DNA of 64,000 nucleotides from Pedobacter sp. MC2016-14 (GTDB lineage Bacteria > Bacteroidota > Bacteroidia > Sphingobacteriales > Sphingobacteriaceae): NCBI RefSeq assembly GCF_020991475.1, contig NZ_JAJMPA010000003.1, positions 186,001-250,000 of the forward strand. The letters are read 5' to 3'. A program made the translations under genes and the position numbers. A model generated the notes under the pieces. It was not told the origin of the DNA and searched no databases. It saw only the letters and a list, made by a program, of their open reading frames with translations. Below, one piece after another: positions 17,187 through 24,759 of this stretch; position 1 is the first letter of the stretch, and each line of letters begins with the position of its first letter.

Positions 17187-17585
17187 ATGAAAAGTTTAAG
17201 TTTAAAAAGGCCGGGTTTGATAGCCGAATTAAAGAGGGTATTGGCTGGCGCAGATCGTTTATCGGCAATGTGGATGTTGCCTGGAGTGGCACTCTGCTTC
17301 TGGCTCATCCTGAGAAATTGGATGTTGGTAGAAAACCCTAACGCACTTGTAGGAGAAATGGATAGCTGGTTGTATGTCCTGCAAGGTTTAATTGTGTTTT
17401 TAGTTGTAGTGCCGCTATCATGGTGGTTATTACAGCGGTTTTGGACGGAGTTGAAGCTCCCTTCTGTAGATAGTTTAACGGTTAATTTTAATGAAATGGA
17501 ACTATGGCAAAAGCTTGGATTTTATTTTGCCTCATTTGCTGTGCTTTTGCTTTCAGCAGTTGGGTGCCTCATCGCAATGTGCTAG
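17187..17585 (+). CDS. Small membrane protein, holin-like position
   Basis: 132 residues with three hydrophobic helices: SAMWMLPGVALCFWLILRNW, LYVLQGLIVFLVVVPLSWWL and LGFYFASFAVLLLSAVGCLI. A charged N-terminus precedes the first. No family recognised. An AAGGA-like site precedes the ATG. It overlaps the following amidase gene by 82 bp and lies directly upstream of it, the usual order for holin and endolysin in phage lysis cassettes. The size and three-helix topology fit a class I holin-like protein, but nothing proves the function. Confidence 0.65.
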   Translation: MKSLSLKRPGLIAELKRVLAGADRLSAMWMLPGVALCFWLILRNWMLVENPNALVGEMDSWLYVLQGLIVFLVVVPLSWWLLQRFWTELKLPSVDSLTVNFNEMELWQKLGFYFASFAVLLLSAVGCLIAMC

Positions 17586-18004
17586 ATATAATTCCCCTTG
17601 CTACCGGAGAAATTGGTGTACGCGAGTTAACAGGTAATAATGACGGCAAAAGGGTAGAGGAATATTTGCGCTGTGTGGGTTTAAAGAAGGGAAATCCCTG
17701 GTGTGCCGCATGGATCAGTTTTGTTTTTATGAAAGCGGGTTATACCTTGCCGAGGACAGGCTGGTCGCCAGCGCTTTTCCGCAAAGGTAAGCTAACTAGG
17801 GAGCCTAAAAGAGGAGTGGTTTTTGGGCTTTATTTTCCCGATAAAAAACGTATCGCACACTGCGGGATCCTGGAACGTGTGCATGGCAGTCACCTGTATA
17901 CAATTGAAGGAAATACGGACGCGAGCGGTAGCAACGAAGGAGATGGGGTTTACAGGCGGCTGAGAAATTTAAAGCATGTCCGTCATTTTGCTGAATGGAG
18001 ATGA
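17504..18004 (+). CDS. Exported CHAP/NlpC-like cysteine amidase (endolysin-like)
   Basis: 166 residues: a signal-anchor (AKAWILFCLICCAFAFSSWV) and then a compact papain-like hydrolase domain. The visible triad candidates are Cys in GNPWCAAWISFVFMKAG, His in KKRIAHCGILE, and a polar residue in YTIEGNTDAS. The pattern NPWCAAW...AHxGI...EGNT is seen in CHAP-like peptidoglycan hydrolases of phages and Bacteroidota. It likely cuts peptide bonds in murein. It starts inside the 3' end of the holin-like gene, and its stop overlaps the ATG of the next gene. Confidence 0.78.
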   Translation: MAKAWILFCLICCAFAFSSWVPHRNVLDIIPLATGEIGVRELTGNNDGKRVEEYLRCVGLKKGNPWCAAWISFVFMKAGYTLPRTGWSPALFRKGKLTREPKRGVVFGLYFPDKKRIAHCGILERVHGSHLYTIEGNTDASGSNEGDGVYRRLRNLKHVRHFAEWR

Positions 18005-18510
18005 GGAAGCAATTGTGGATGGGCTGTTTACTGCTCCTGGTCCTTATGTTAGGACAGCAAGCCTGTAAGCTCTTGAAAAATGTGAACACTGAAACGGAAA
18101 AGCAAGCACAAAGTTCCAGGTCAACGAATAGTATGCAGCTGAAACAGAGAAATGCACTAAGCACAGATCAGCATTTTTTAGAATGGAAACTGGATAGTTC
18201 AAGTACCAGTGCTGTAGTGCAGATTTGGCCGAAGGGCAAGTTTAAGTTTAGCCAGGAAGATGGTTTTGAAGGTGAAGCGGAACGGCTAGTCTTGACTACC
18301 CATTCTGAAAAGTCTGAGCGTGGCTTGAAAGTTAAAGATAGCTTAACTAAGATTGAAAATCAATTGGACCTGGAAACTTTACAGCGGGAAGTTAAAAAAC
18401 AGGAGCAGACTAAAATTGCCAAAACGGAAACACCTGCGTTTTGGCTGATCATAGGCGTAGCAGCCATGGTTATTGCAGGTGTATTTATTTATAAACTTTT
18501 AAAACCTTAA
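18001..18510 (+). CDS. Lipoprotein with C-terminal membrane helix, spanin-like
   Basis: 169 residues from ATG 18001, which overlaps the amidase stop (ATGA). It has an N-terminal lipobox (LVLMLGQQACKLLK), a hydrophilic charged region with a likely coiled coil (KVKDSLTKIENQLDLETLQR), and one C-terminal membrane helix (AFWLIIGVAAMVIAGVFIYK). Lipid anchor plus coiled coil plus membrane span is the topology of unimolecular spanins, in the position after an endolysin. That assignment is inference from topology and order; no homology is claimed. Confidence 0.68.
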   Translation: MRKQLWMGCLLLLVLMLGQQACKLLKNVNTETEKQAQSSRSTNSMQLKQRNALSTDQHFLEWKLDSSSTSAVVQIWPKGKFKFSQEDGFEGEAERLVLTTHSEKSERGLKVKDSLTKIENQLDLETLQREVKKQEQTKIAKTETPAFWLIIGVAAMVIAGVFIYKLLKP

Positions 18511-18515
18511 AAAAT

Positions 18516-18935
18516 ATGAAAAGAATGAAATTATTACCCCCTGGCTTGAAATTAAGACTCATGTTAAACACTAAAGGAAAAGCGTATTTTACCTTAAAAG
18601 GAACGAAATTTCTTAGGATCAATGGAATTAAAGAATCAGAAAATCTTTGGGGCTATTTGTATGCTTCGCTACTTGTTCTTAAGGGTAAGGAAGGGGCTGT
18701 ACTTAGTTTTTATTTGGATTCATGGGGGCCTAATACATGGTTTCTTGAATTGGCAACCGACAAAAAGACCTTTGCATTTAAGCTATCTCACGTGAGTGGA
18801 CCTGTTGTAGAAGGTGGTTCGGATATTTTTAAACAGGTATTTGTATGGGAGGGTACCTGCCTGCAATATATAAAAGCCGTTGAGGATATGCTGGCTGCAT
18901 ATAAGGCGGATCCGAAAAGGGTTGCTTTGCAATAG
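18516..18935 (+). CDS. Hypothetical protein, 139 aa, paralogue of the 19041 protein
   Basis: Basic N-terminus (MKRMKLLPPGLKLRLMLNTK), alternating beta-like segments, and a VFVWEGTCLQYIKAVEDMLA end. Its length and the VFxWEGxxxxxxxAxxD ending match the 19041 and 21361 proteins, so the three are probably one family. There is no signal peptide, and I do not recognise the family. It starts 5 bp after the spanin-like gene and so belongs to the same transcript. Its 3' end and terminator are copied in the duplication at 21120. Confidence 0.65.
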   Translation: MKRMKLLPPGLKLRLMLNTKGKAYFTLKGTKFLRINGIKESENLWGYLYASLLVLKGKEGAVLSFYLDSWGPNTWFLELATDKKTFAFKLSHVSGPVVEGGSDIFKQVFVWEGTCLQYIKAVEDMLAAYKADPKRVALQ

Positions 18936-18969
18936 TAGCTTCCAACCGCAGACCCTATATTGAACCACA

Positions 18970-19006
18970 GGGAGAGATCTAATTACAGCATTAATCTCTC
19001 CTTTTA
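18970..19006 (+). terminator. Terminator after the 18516 gene
   Basis: GGAGAGAT (18971-18978) pairs with ATCTCTCC (18994-19001), followed by TTTT. The same hairpin recurs at 21291 (duplication) and, separately, at 20931. Confidence 0.7.
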
Positions 19007-19040
19007 AATTTTTTGATATTTAACTCTAAACTTCAATAAG

Positions 19041-19463
19041 ATGAACCTTAAAAAACTTTTTAAATTAAAACAAGCCCCGGTATTTGCTTTAGCTTGTTAT
19101 GAGAACAAACGCAGTGGCTTCTGCTTTCAATTCATTAAAGAACGCGAAAAGTTGACCGTAAAAAGCATACTGATGCCAGAGCAACTGATGCTTGATATTT
19201 GGGTGAAAACCCATGCTTTGCGCAGCAGGAAAGATGAGTTGTGGTTGGTAGACTTTAAAACCAGAACCGGGCAAGCCTGGCAAATTGAATTGCAGAAAAC
19301 TTCATGCGAATTTAGTATACGGGTCTTTGCCACCAGTCTGGATGATAAGAACAAAATGTTTTGCGTGTTTAGCTGGGAAGGTTGCCTGGCAGATTTTCTA
19401 TTTGCCTTGCTGGATCTTGCTGACGCTATTTCGAGTCGGAAAGAAAAGTTTAGCGAATATTAG
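19041..19463 (+). CDS. Hypothetical protein, 140 aa (duplicated gene, copy 1)
   Basis: MNLKKLFKLKQAPVFALACY start, then KRSGFCFQFIKEREKLTVKS, a LWLVDFKTR strand and VFSWEGCLADFLFALLDLAD at the end. No signal peptide; the composition suggests an alpha/beta soluble protein. Family unknown, but related by its ending to the 139-aa product next to it. It has hairpin terminators on both sides, so it is probably transcribed on its own or by read-through. The second copy at 21361 differs by one residue (Gly77 here, Arg there). Confidence 0.68.
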   Translation: MNLKKLFKLKQAPVFALACYENKRSGFCFQFIKEREKLTVKSILMPEQLMLDIWVKTHALRSRKDELWLVDFKTRTGQAWQIELQKTSCEFSIRVFATSLDDKNKMFCVFSWEGCLADFLFALLDLADAISSRKEKFSEY

Positions 19464-19593
19464 GAAACTGCATAATGGGGAACTTAATGAGTAAATATCT
19501 AGGAGTTATCTGCGCATAGGCTATAGCTATTATAATATATTCAAATGCGTTCAATTAAGAAGCTATCGAAATGCATTATTTTTTTGCTCAAAC

Positions 19594-19632
19594 AAAACCC
19601 TGGATCAATAATCTGGGGTTTCTTTTTATTTG
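19594..19632 (+). terminator. Terminator after the 19041 gene
   Basis: AAACCC (19595-19600) with GGGTTT (19616-19621) and inner GAT/ATC pairs, followed by a T-rich run. Copied at about 21914-21952. Confidence 0.65.
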
Positions 19633-19697
19633 ACGAAAATTAATATGAGACAGTTAATGTTTGAAAATCCTTACCGTGATAAAAAGTTACTAATGCT

Positions 19698-20240
19698 TTA
19701 GTTTAGGTGGATTGCTGGCATTTCGTAGGTATCCATAACACCATCAATAAATAACCGATCTATATGCTGAATTAATTTTTCGAAATTTGATTCATTTAAA
19801 TGTAATACAGAATGATATATGACTTCTGATAAGTTATTCTCATTATAGGATTCCACTGCAAACTTCACGTAGTTTTGATTTTTTTCAGTTATCTTCTCGT
19901 AAACCAACACCGAAATCTTTTTGTTTATGGCAAGGGTTTGGAAAGTAGTAGTAAATAGACCGTAATGCTGTTGGTAACTCAAAGATTTAGTATTTATTAT
20001 GATTCGCTCTTCACCAAATAAATTCCACAAGGTGTACTTAATAACGAAAAACTCCACTACAATGAAGGCCAGCATTGCAATGGGAATCTGGCCAATAGCG
20101 AATATGGTAATGATGCCCAGCACGAAAAGATTAAGGAATAAAAGGACGAATTTAGCTGCTACACTTGCTTTTATAATGGAAGTGGCATAAACACAAATGC
20201 CGTCGTAGCGTAAGATAAGATCGTTTTTAGACATCTTCAA
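19698..20240 (-). CDS. Hypothetical membrane protein
   Basis: 180 residues. Two or three hydrophobic helices in residues 25-75 (FVLLFLNLFVLGIITIFAIG, PIAMLAFIVVEFFVIKYTLW) are followed by a soluble part with SLSYQQHYGLFTTTFQTLAI, the pattern of small PH-like/photosystem-assembly-type membrane proteins (bPH fold possible). Function unknown. Its last ~8 codons (…PAIHLN) lie inside the duplicated block, and a matching fragment is left at 22020-22043. An alternative ATG is two codons in. Confidence 0.65.
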   Translation of the reverse strand: MKMSKNDLILRYDGICVYATSIIKASVAAKFVLLFLNLFVLGIITIFAIGQIPIAMLAFIVVEFFVIKYTLWNLFGEERIIINTKSLSYQQHYGLFTTTFQTLAINKKISVLVYEKITEKNQNYVKFAVESYNENNLSEVIYHSVLHLNESNFEKLIQHIDRLFIDGVMDTYEMPAIHLN

Positions 20241-20388
20241 ATGTAATAAAATCTCCCGTATTTGATCAATAAATATAGGGTTATACAGCCCTCACTTGGT
20301 AAAGTGACTGGCCAAAAGTTCCTAATTAGACAAAAGCCGTGTGATGTTAAGAATTGGTCGTTGAAAAGATGAAAGAACCTTAGAGGGC

Positions 20389-20847
20389 TTAAAAGAAATA
20401 AGTACTGATTTCTTTTTCCAACTTATCCATATTCTCCTCATTTTTATCCTCTACAAAAGGCCTTATCTTATTGCATTCTTTCTTGGTATCAAAAATTTGC
20501 CTGAAAATGACTTTAGTTGAGTCGGTATTTATTTCTTCAAAAGTTACCACTACCCGAAAGAGCGGTTGTGAATAGCGTTTCCATGCAATCAGTGAAGGGA
20601 TTTCAATAGCTGTAAATTCACAAGAATTGATGTAGTTTCCTTTTTCCGGTCCATGCATCGTAAAATCCCATTTTCCTCCTTCCCTGAAATCAAACTCATG
20701 AAATGTATTTGTAAAACCGTAAGGACCCCACCAGTTTTTTAAATGTTCTGGATCTGACCACGCTTTAAATACAACTGCTCTTGGAGTATTGATGATCCTT
20801 ATGGTTACGATTTCGCAATCTGGATTCGTTAATTTTGGTGATTTCAT
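20389..20847 (-). CDS. SRPBCC / AHSA1-type ligand-binding protein
   Basis: 152 residues of START-like fold: INTPRAVVFKAWSDPEHLKN WW... at the start, GGKWDFTMHGPEKG in the middle, IPSLIAWKRYSQPLFRVVVT, and a C-terminal helix with KLEKEISTYF. AHSA1-like proteins bind small hydrophobic ligands or Hsp90-type chaperones; no specific role is visible. It lies between the two copies of the duplicated block and so probably marks the original or inserted neighbourhood. Confidence 0.85.
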   Translation of the reverse strand: MKSPKLTNPDCEIVTIRIINTPRAVVFKAWSDPEHLKNWWGPYGFTNTFHEFDFREGGKWDFTMHGPEKGNYINSCEFTAIEIPSLIAWKRYSQPLFRVVVTFEEINTDSTKVIFRQIFDTKKECNKIRPFVEDKNEENMDKLEKEISTYFF

Positions 20848-20930
20848 GATATATTGGTGACCATTGTTTTCATATTCAGGTTGATAAAGTTATTTCAACT
20901 ACGCTTAAAAACAAAATTTTAAAAAATAAA

Positions 20931-20960
20931 AGGAGAGATCTATCCTATAGAATCTCTCCT
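20931..20960 (-). terminator. Minus-strand terminator
   Basis: AGGAGAGAT (20931-20939) with ATCTCTCCT (20952-20960). On the minus strand it is followed by TTTTATTTTTT, a good U-run, so it ends transcription coming from the right. The only candidate is the truncated frame at 20997-21119. Confidence 0.6.
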
Positions 20961-20996
20961 TATTGCGTTTAAAACTGCTTGTACCTTACATAATTT

Positions 20997-21119
20997 TTAA
21001 TTTTCTAGTAATTTGGAATCGCATATACACCAAACGCACTTGCCCCACTTGTAAGTTCCCACTAGTCCTTTAATCACTAATGTAATGCATTTAAACCGGG
21101 AGGAAGCGATACTAACTGT
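20997..21119 (-). pseudogene. 3' remnant of a minus-strand gene cut by the duplication
   Basis: An open frame on the minus strand ends at 20997 and reads ...RFKCITLVIKGLVGTYKWGK, then CVWCICDSKLLEN. It runs uninterrupted to the left edge of the duplicated block at 21120, beyond which it is only an antisense shadow of the 139-aa gene. A terminator with the correct polarity follows at 20931-20960. The simplest reading is the 3' end of a gene whose 5' part was lost when the block landed at 21120. The Cys-rich tail is unusual. No family assignment. Confidence 0.35.
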
Positions 21120-21255
21120 ACCTGTTGTAGAAGGTGGTTCGGATATTTTTAAACAGGTATTTGTATGGGAGGGTACCTGCCTGCAATATATAAAAGCCGT
21201 TGAAGATATGCTGGCTGCATACAAGGCAGATCCAAAAAGGGTTGCTTTGCAATAG
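21120..21255 (+). pseudogene. 3' fragment of the 139-aa gene
   Basis: Encodes PVVEGGSDIFKQVFVWEGTC and the rest of the C-terminus to VALQ-stop, identical in protein to the end of the 18516 product. There is no start, and the preceding DNA is unrelated. Four base changes from the parent are silent. Confidence 0.8.
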
Positions 21256-21289
21256 TAGCTTCCAACCGCAGACCCTATATTGAACCACA

Positions 21290-21326
21290 GGGAGAGATCT
21301 AATTACGGCATTAATCTCTCCTTTTA
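21290..21326 (+). terminator. Duplicated terminator
   Basis: Copy of the 18970 hairpin: GGAGAGAT (21291-21298) with ATCTCTCC (21314-21321), followed by TTTT. One loop base differs. Confidence 0.65.
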
Positions 21327-21360
21327 AATTTTTTGATATTTAACTCTAAACTTCAATAAG

Positions 21361-21783
21361 ATGAACCTTAAAAAACTTTTTAAATTAAAACAAGCCCCGG
21401 TATTTGCTTTAGCTTGTTATGAGAACAAACGCAGTGGCTTCTGCTTTCAATTCATTAAAGAACGCGAAAAGTTGACCGTAAAAAGCATACTGATGCCAGA
21501 GCAACTGATGCTTGATATTTGGGTGAAAACCCATGCTTTGCGCAGCAGGAAAGATGAGTTGTGGTTGGTAGACTTTAAAACCAGAACCCGGCAAGCCTGG
21601 CAAATTGAATTGCAGAAAACTTCATGCGAATTTAGTATACGGGTCTTTGCCACCAGTCTGGATGATAAGAACAAAATGTTTTGCGTGTTTAGCTGGGAAG
21701 GTTGCCTGGCAGATTTTCTATTTGCCTTGCTGGATCTTGCTGACGCTATTTCGAGTCGGAAAGAAAAGTTTAGCGAATATTAG
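21361..21783 (+). CDS. Hypothetical protein, 140 aa (duplicated gene, copy 2)
   Basis: Identical to the 19041 product except Arg for Gly at residue 77 (RTRQAW against RTGQAW), from a single G-to-C change. It has its full length, start and both terminators, so it is probably functional if transcribed, but its usual upstream operon is missing; only the truncated 139-aa gene end precedes it. Function unknown. Confidence 0.65.
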   Translation: MNLKKLFKLKQAPVFALACYENKRSGFCFQFIKEREKLTVKSILMPEQLMLDIWVKTHALRSRKDELWLVDFKTRTRQAWQIELQKTSCEFSIRVFATSLDDKNKMFCVFSWEGCLADFLFALLDLADAISSRKEKFSEY

Positions 21784-21913
21784 GAAACTGCATAATGGGG
21801 AACTTAATGAGTATATATCTAAGAGTTATCTGCGCATAGGCAATAGCTATTATAATATTCTCAAATGCGTTCAATTAAGAAGCTATCGAAATGCGTTATT
21901 TTTTTGCTCAAAC

Positions 21914-21953
21914 AAAACCCTGGATCAATAATCTGGGGTTTCTTTTTTATTTG
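21914..21953 (+). terminator. Duplicated terminator after copy 2
   Basis: AAACCC/GGGTTT hairpin as at 19594, with one additional T in the following run. Confidence 0.6.
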
Positions 21954-22019
21954 ACGAAAATTGATAAGTGACAGTTAATGTTTGAAAATCCTTACCGTGA
22001 TAAAAAGTTACTAATACTT

Positions 22020-22043
22020 TAGTTTAGGTGCATTGCTGGCATT
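22020..22043 (-). pseudogene. Last codons of the 19698-type membrane protein
   Basis: The minus strand reads ATGCCAGCAATGCACCTAAA then TAA (MPAMHLN-stop), matching the MPAIHLN end of the 19698 product. It marks the right edge of the duplicated block. Confidence 0.7.
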
Positions 22044-22125
22044 CTTATGATCTATCTATGTATAAATTTTTAGAATTTAATTTACTATCTTTAGAAAAAT
22101 TAACGACTTACACGCTATCACTTAA

Positions 22126-22374
22126 ATGAAAAAACCATTAACTATTTTTCGCTACATATATTTATGTATATTATTAATTGCTAGCCATTCATGCAGCAAA
22201 AGCGATTATCAATTAGAAAATCAAAAAAAGTCCTTTGAGTAAAATTAGATCATAGCTATTTTAGAGGTGTTTGGTGGGGCTATTAACTTGTTTGTCAACG
22301 GCCAAACAATGAATGAATATCTTCCAATAACTCTCATTGGTGGTTGTAATGTAGCTTATATAAATTGTCCATAA
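22126..22374 (+). pseudogene. Small lipoprotein gene with two in-frame stops
   Basis: ATG 22126 gives a 38-residue lipoprotein precursor with lipobox LLIASHSCSKS, ending at TAA 22240. After a second stop (TAG, 22246) the same frame stays open for 41 codons (IIAILEVFGGAINLFVNGQT and on) to TAA at 22372, only 4 bp before the next gene's ATG. It is either a decayed ~82-residue lipoprotein or an intact 38-residue one followed by chance frame. The very AT-rich DNA makes certainty low. Confidence 0.4.
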
Positions 22375-22378
22375 TAAG

Positions 22379-22933
22379 ATGAGATTAAATAAATTAATGA
22401 AAATATTATTTGTGAGTATTAGCGTAATTTGGTTAACGGTTGGTTTTGCACATGCTCAAACTAATTCAGAAGATGCCTTCACGTACAAAACGCAGCCACT
22501 TCCAGCAAAAATAATGCAAATCAACTATCAGGATTTAAATGCTTTTGGCGATTATTTTGATCATATTCCTGCGAAAGTGGATTCAGTTTCAAGACTTTAT
22601 CGGAGTGATAACGTTTTGATTAGTCTTTTTGAAGAGAAAGTAACAGTTAACGTCTTACGTAAATCTTTAGATCAAGTTAAAAAAAACATTATATACACGT
22701 TAAATAAGCGACCGACAGTAACTTTATACGGTTCCAAAATTATCGTTATTAACAATGTAAGATATTTAATTGTTAGCTACAAAGACGAAAGCGATGAATT
22801 CTTAATTTACAAGTCTGATCTGAACAAATCGTTTGTAAGAGTAGGTGGACAAGTTGAATTTAAAGAAAATGATAGAAGCAAAGCGGAATTACTATTAAGA
22901 GAATTTTTAAGTAATGGAAAATTCACCGAATAG
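22379..22933 (+). CDS. Secreted hypothetical protein, 184 aa
   Basis: A signal peptide (MKILFVSISVIWLTVGFAHAQ, with M7 as an alternative start) is followed by a mixed alpha/beta domain: FGDYFDHIPAKVDSVSRLYR, EEKVTVNVLRKSLDQVKKNI, then a C-terminal strand pair LIVSYKDESDEFLIYKSDL. No recognised family. The preceding broken lipoprotein gene is 4 bp away and may be its former operon partner. AT-rich compared with its neighbours, so perhaps recently acquired. Confidence 0.6.
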   Translation: MRLNKLMKILFVSISVIWLTVGFAHAQTNSEDAFTYKTQPLPAKIMQINYQDLNAFGDYFDHIPAKVDSVSRLYRSDNVLISLFEEKVTVNVLRKSLDQVKKNIIYTLNKRPTVTLYGSKIIVINNVRYLIVSYKDESDEFLIYKSDLNKSFVRVGGQVEFKENDRSKAELLLREFLSNGKFTE

Positions 22934-22946
22934 ATCCGCTTCATTT

Positions 22947-23313
22947 TTACTCATACATTAAAAAACTGCAGATTCCCGTCCCGTCAACAGCGATAAGGGA
23001 ACGGCCCAGGTACTTCCATTTCTCCACTACTTTCTTCTCCATTAATCGTTTAACCAGTATGGCTTTGAGCTTTTCCAACTCCCGGGGTATCCATCAGGGG
23101 GATGCGGATGCCGAAAAGGCGGAGATAGTTTTATTCAAATATGGCATTCACGCCAAGGTCGGCCTGGTTGCGGGAGCCACGTTGAAGGACAAACATATTC
23201 AAACAGGCCATGATTAATTCAACTAACTGATAACTTTTGCGTTTGCGGTGATCAGGGACGATGCCCAGCGGAGCTTCAAAGTCCGGGTAATGTCGGAAAT
23301 TTCCAAATATCAC
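22947..23313 (-). pseudogene. Decayed DDE transposase remnant
   Basis: The minus strand from 23313 reads MIFGNFRHYPDFEAPLGIVP, then DHRKRKSYQLVELIMACLNM and SRNQAD, the PDHR...L...LMxxxxMF start of a transposase family common in Bacteroidota. It stops at 23131. Other frames then give YLRLFG-like LFGIRIPLMDT, PGELEKLKAILVKRLMEKK and WKYLGRSLIAVDGTGI, the first catalytic Asp region, ending at 22947. Internal deletions and frameshifts make it non-functional; the C-terminal half is absent. No terminal inverted repeats are evident. Confidence 0.65.
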
Positions 23314-23465
23314 TGACTGTCAGTATATTTTTTTAATTTGAAAAGGTGGAACATCCCTTGAAAATCCCCGCTCTTTTTAAAATAAAAAATGAACTTATAA
23401 TATCGATGCTATAGGGGTCCAAACATTTAACAAGAGGCCGTGTTATACACTGCAAATTATATTTT

Positions 23466-24683
23466 ATGTCTAAAATTATAGCTCAACTTAAGTCTTTCAA
23501 CGCCAATAGGTTACCAGAAATGGTGAAGCTTAAGTATGAAGCGATGGCAGAAAATGCTTTTCGGTTCTTTCGCGGCACCTGTCATATTTTTTATGCCAGG
23601 TTGAGCAAATTAAAGATTCCCAAATCGCCATCTGTATGGATCTGTGGCGATTTACATTTGGAAAACTTTGGGAGTTATAAGGCAGATAATAAATTGGTTT
23701 ATTTTGACCTGAATGACTTTGATGAGGCCGCGCTTGCGCCCGCGCTTTGGGAAGTGTTGCGCCTATTGGCTAGTATTTTTATTGCTTTTGATTCGCTGGG
23801 TATTGGTGATGAACAGGCGATGAATATGGCCCTGCTTTTTATAAAAAGTTATAGCAGCACACTCAAAGAAGGGAAAGCCATTAACATTGACCCCAGAACG
23901 GCAAAAGGAATTCTCAAAGATTTTTTAAAAAATGCAGAAGAAAGTACTTATGCTCAGATCCTTCATAAACGCACTGCGATAGCTGAAGATAAGGTGTCAC
24001 TTTCCCTGCAGCATGAGAAGCATTTTAAATTGGATAAGGCTTTAAAAAAGGAATTGAAAGCCCATATGGAAGAATGGATTAAAACCAGCAGCGACGGGCC
24101 ATATAATTATAAGGTGAAAGATGTAGTATTTAGGCTTGCCGGTACGGGTAGTGTGGGGGTAAAACGTTACCTGTTTTTGTTGAAAAGTACAAATACAAAA
24201 GGAAAGTTTTTATTGGTGGAAATGAAGCAATGCTTACCATCTTCTTTGGCACCTTACCATAAAATAGAACAGCCAAATTGGGAAACGGAGGCGGATAGGG
24301 TGATTAGTACTCAAAAACGTATGCAGCATATGTCGGCAGCTTTGCTTTCTGCTACTGTATTTAGAGCGGAAGCTTTTTTAATACAGGAACTGCAACCCGT
24401 TAAAGATACCCTGGTTTTTAAAATGATCAGTGATAATTACCGGGACATCTATCAGGTAATTCATGATATGGGTGTACTAACCGCCTCGGCGCAATTACGG
24501 AGCGGGGGAATAAGCGGCTCGGCAACGATAGATGAGCTCATGAAATTTGGACAATCGCAATCACATTGGCAAGATAAAACATTAGAGACAGCCAGGCAGT
24601 TGGCAGATCAGACCAATCAAGATTATCAGGAATTTTTATCGGCGAGAGATGCCCAAAGTTCTGGCATTTTTGATGTGGGTTAA
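23466..24683 (+). CDS. DUF2252 family protein
   Basis: 405 residues. Family motifs: FFRGTCHIFYARL near residue 35, WICGDLHLENFGSY, VYFDLNDFDEAALAPALWEV, then a LVEMKQCLPSSLAP segment and a C-terminal HDMGVLTASAQLRSG. DUF2252 has a protein-kinase-like fold related to aminoglycoside phosphotransferases (GDxHxxN and DFD), but no substrate has been fixed. Cytosolic, monocistronic. It lies at the border where the accessory island ends. Confidence 0.9.
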   Translation: MSKIIAQLKSFNANRLPEMVKLKYEAMAENAFRFFRGTCHIFYARLSKLKIPKSPSVWICGDLHLENFGSYKADNKLVYFDLNDFDEAALAPALWEVLRLLASIFIAFDSLGIGDEQAMNMALLFIKSYSSTLKEGKAINIDPRTAKGILKDFLKNAEESTYAQILHKRTAIAEDKVSLSLQHEKHFKLDKALKKELKAHMEEWIKTSSDGPYNYKVKDVVFRLAGTGSVGVKRYLFLLKSTNTKGKFLLVEMKQCLPSSLAPYHKIEQPNWETEADRVISTQKRMQHMSAALLSATVFRAEAFLIQELQPVKDTLVFKMISDNYRDIYQVIHDMGVLTASAQLRSGGISGSATIDELMKFGQSQSHWQDKTLETARQLADQTNQDYQEFLSARDAQSSGIFDVG

Positions 24684-24759
24684 ATGGTCATTCTCTTTTT
24701 TACAACTCTTGTGATCCTGAATTTCTATATTTACCAATTGTAATTATAATGACGTTATT

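Larger units (their letters stand above)
18800..19722 (+). repeat. 0.92-kb duplication, copy 1
   Basis: Aligns with 21120-22043 (offset 2320, one 1-bp indel). It holds the last 45 codons of the 18516 gene, a hairpin terminator, the whole 19041 gene, a second terminator, and the last codons of the minus-strand 19698 gene. By eye there are about 5 differences in the first 240 bp, 1 in the 423-bp gene, and about 12 plus an indel in the last 260 bp. Confidence 0.92.
21120..22043 (+). repeat. 0.92-kb duplication, copy 2
   Basis: Second copy of 18800-19722. Its left edge cuts into the 18516-type gene, leaving only the last 45 codons; its right edge keeps only the last codons of the minus-strand 19698-type gene. 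The flanks beyond both edges are unrelated, with no terminal inverted repeats or target-site duplication evident by eye. Confidence 0.92.

Noticed and set aside
12302..18935. Complete prophage
   Set aside because: Only lysis-like and DUF6266 genes are present; no integrase, terminase, capsid or tail genes can be seen.
20997..21224. 75-aa complete minus-strand gene
   Set aside because: Its 5' third is antisense to the copied 139-aa gene end; only the part left of 21120 can be a genuine gene remnant.
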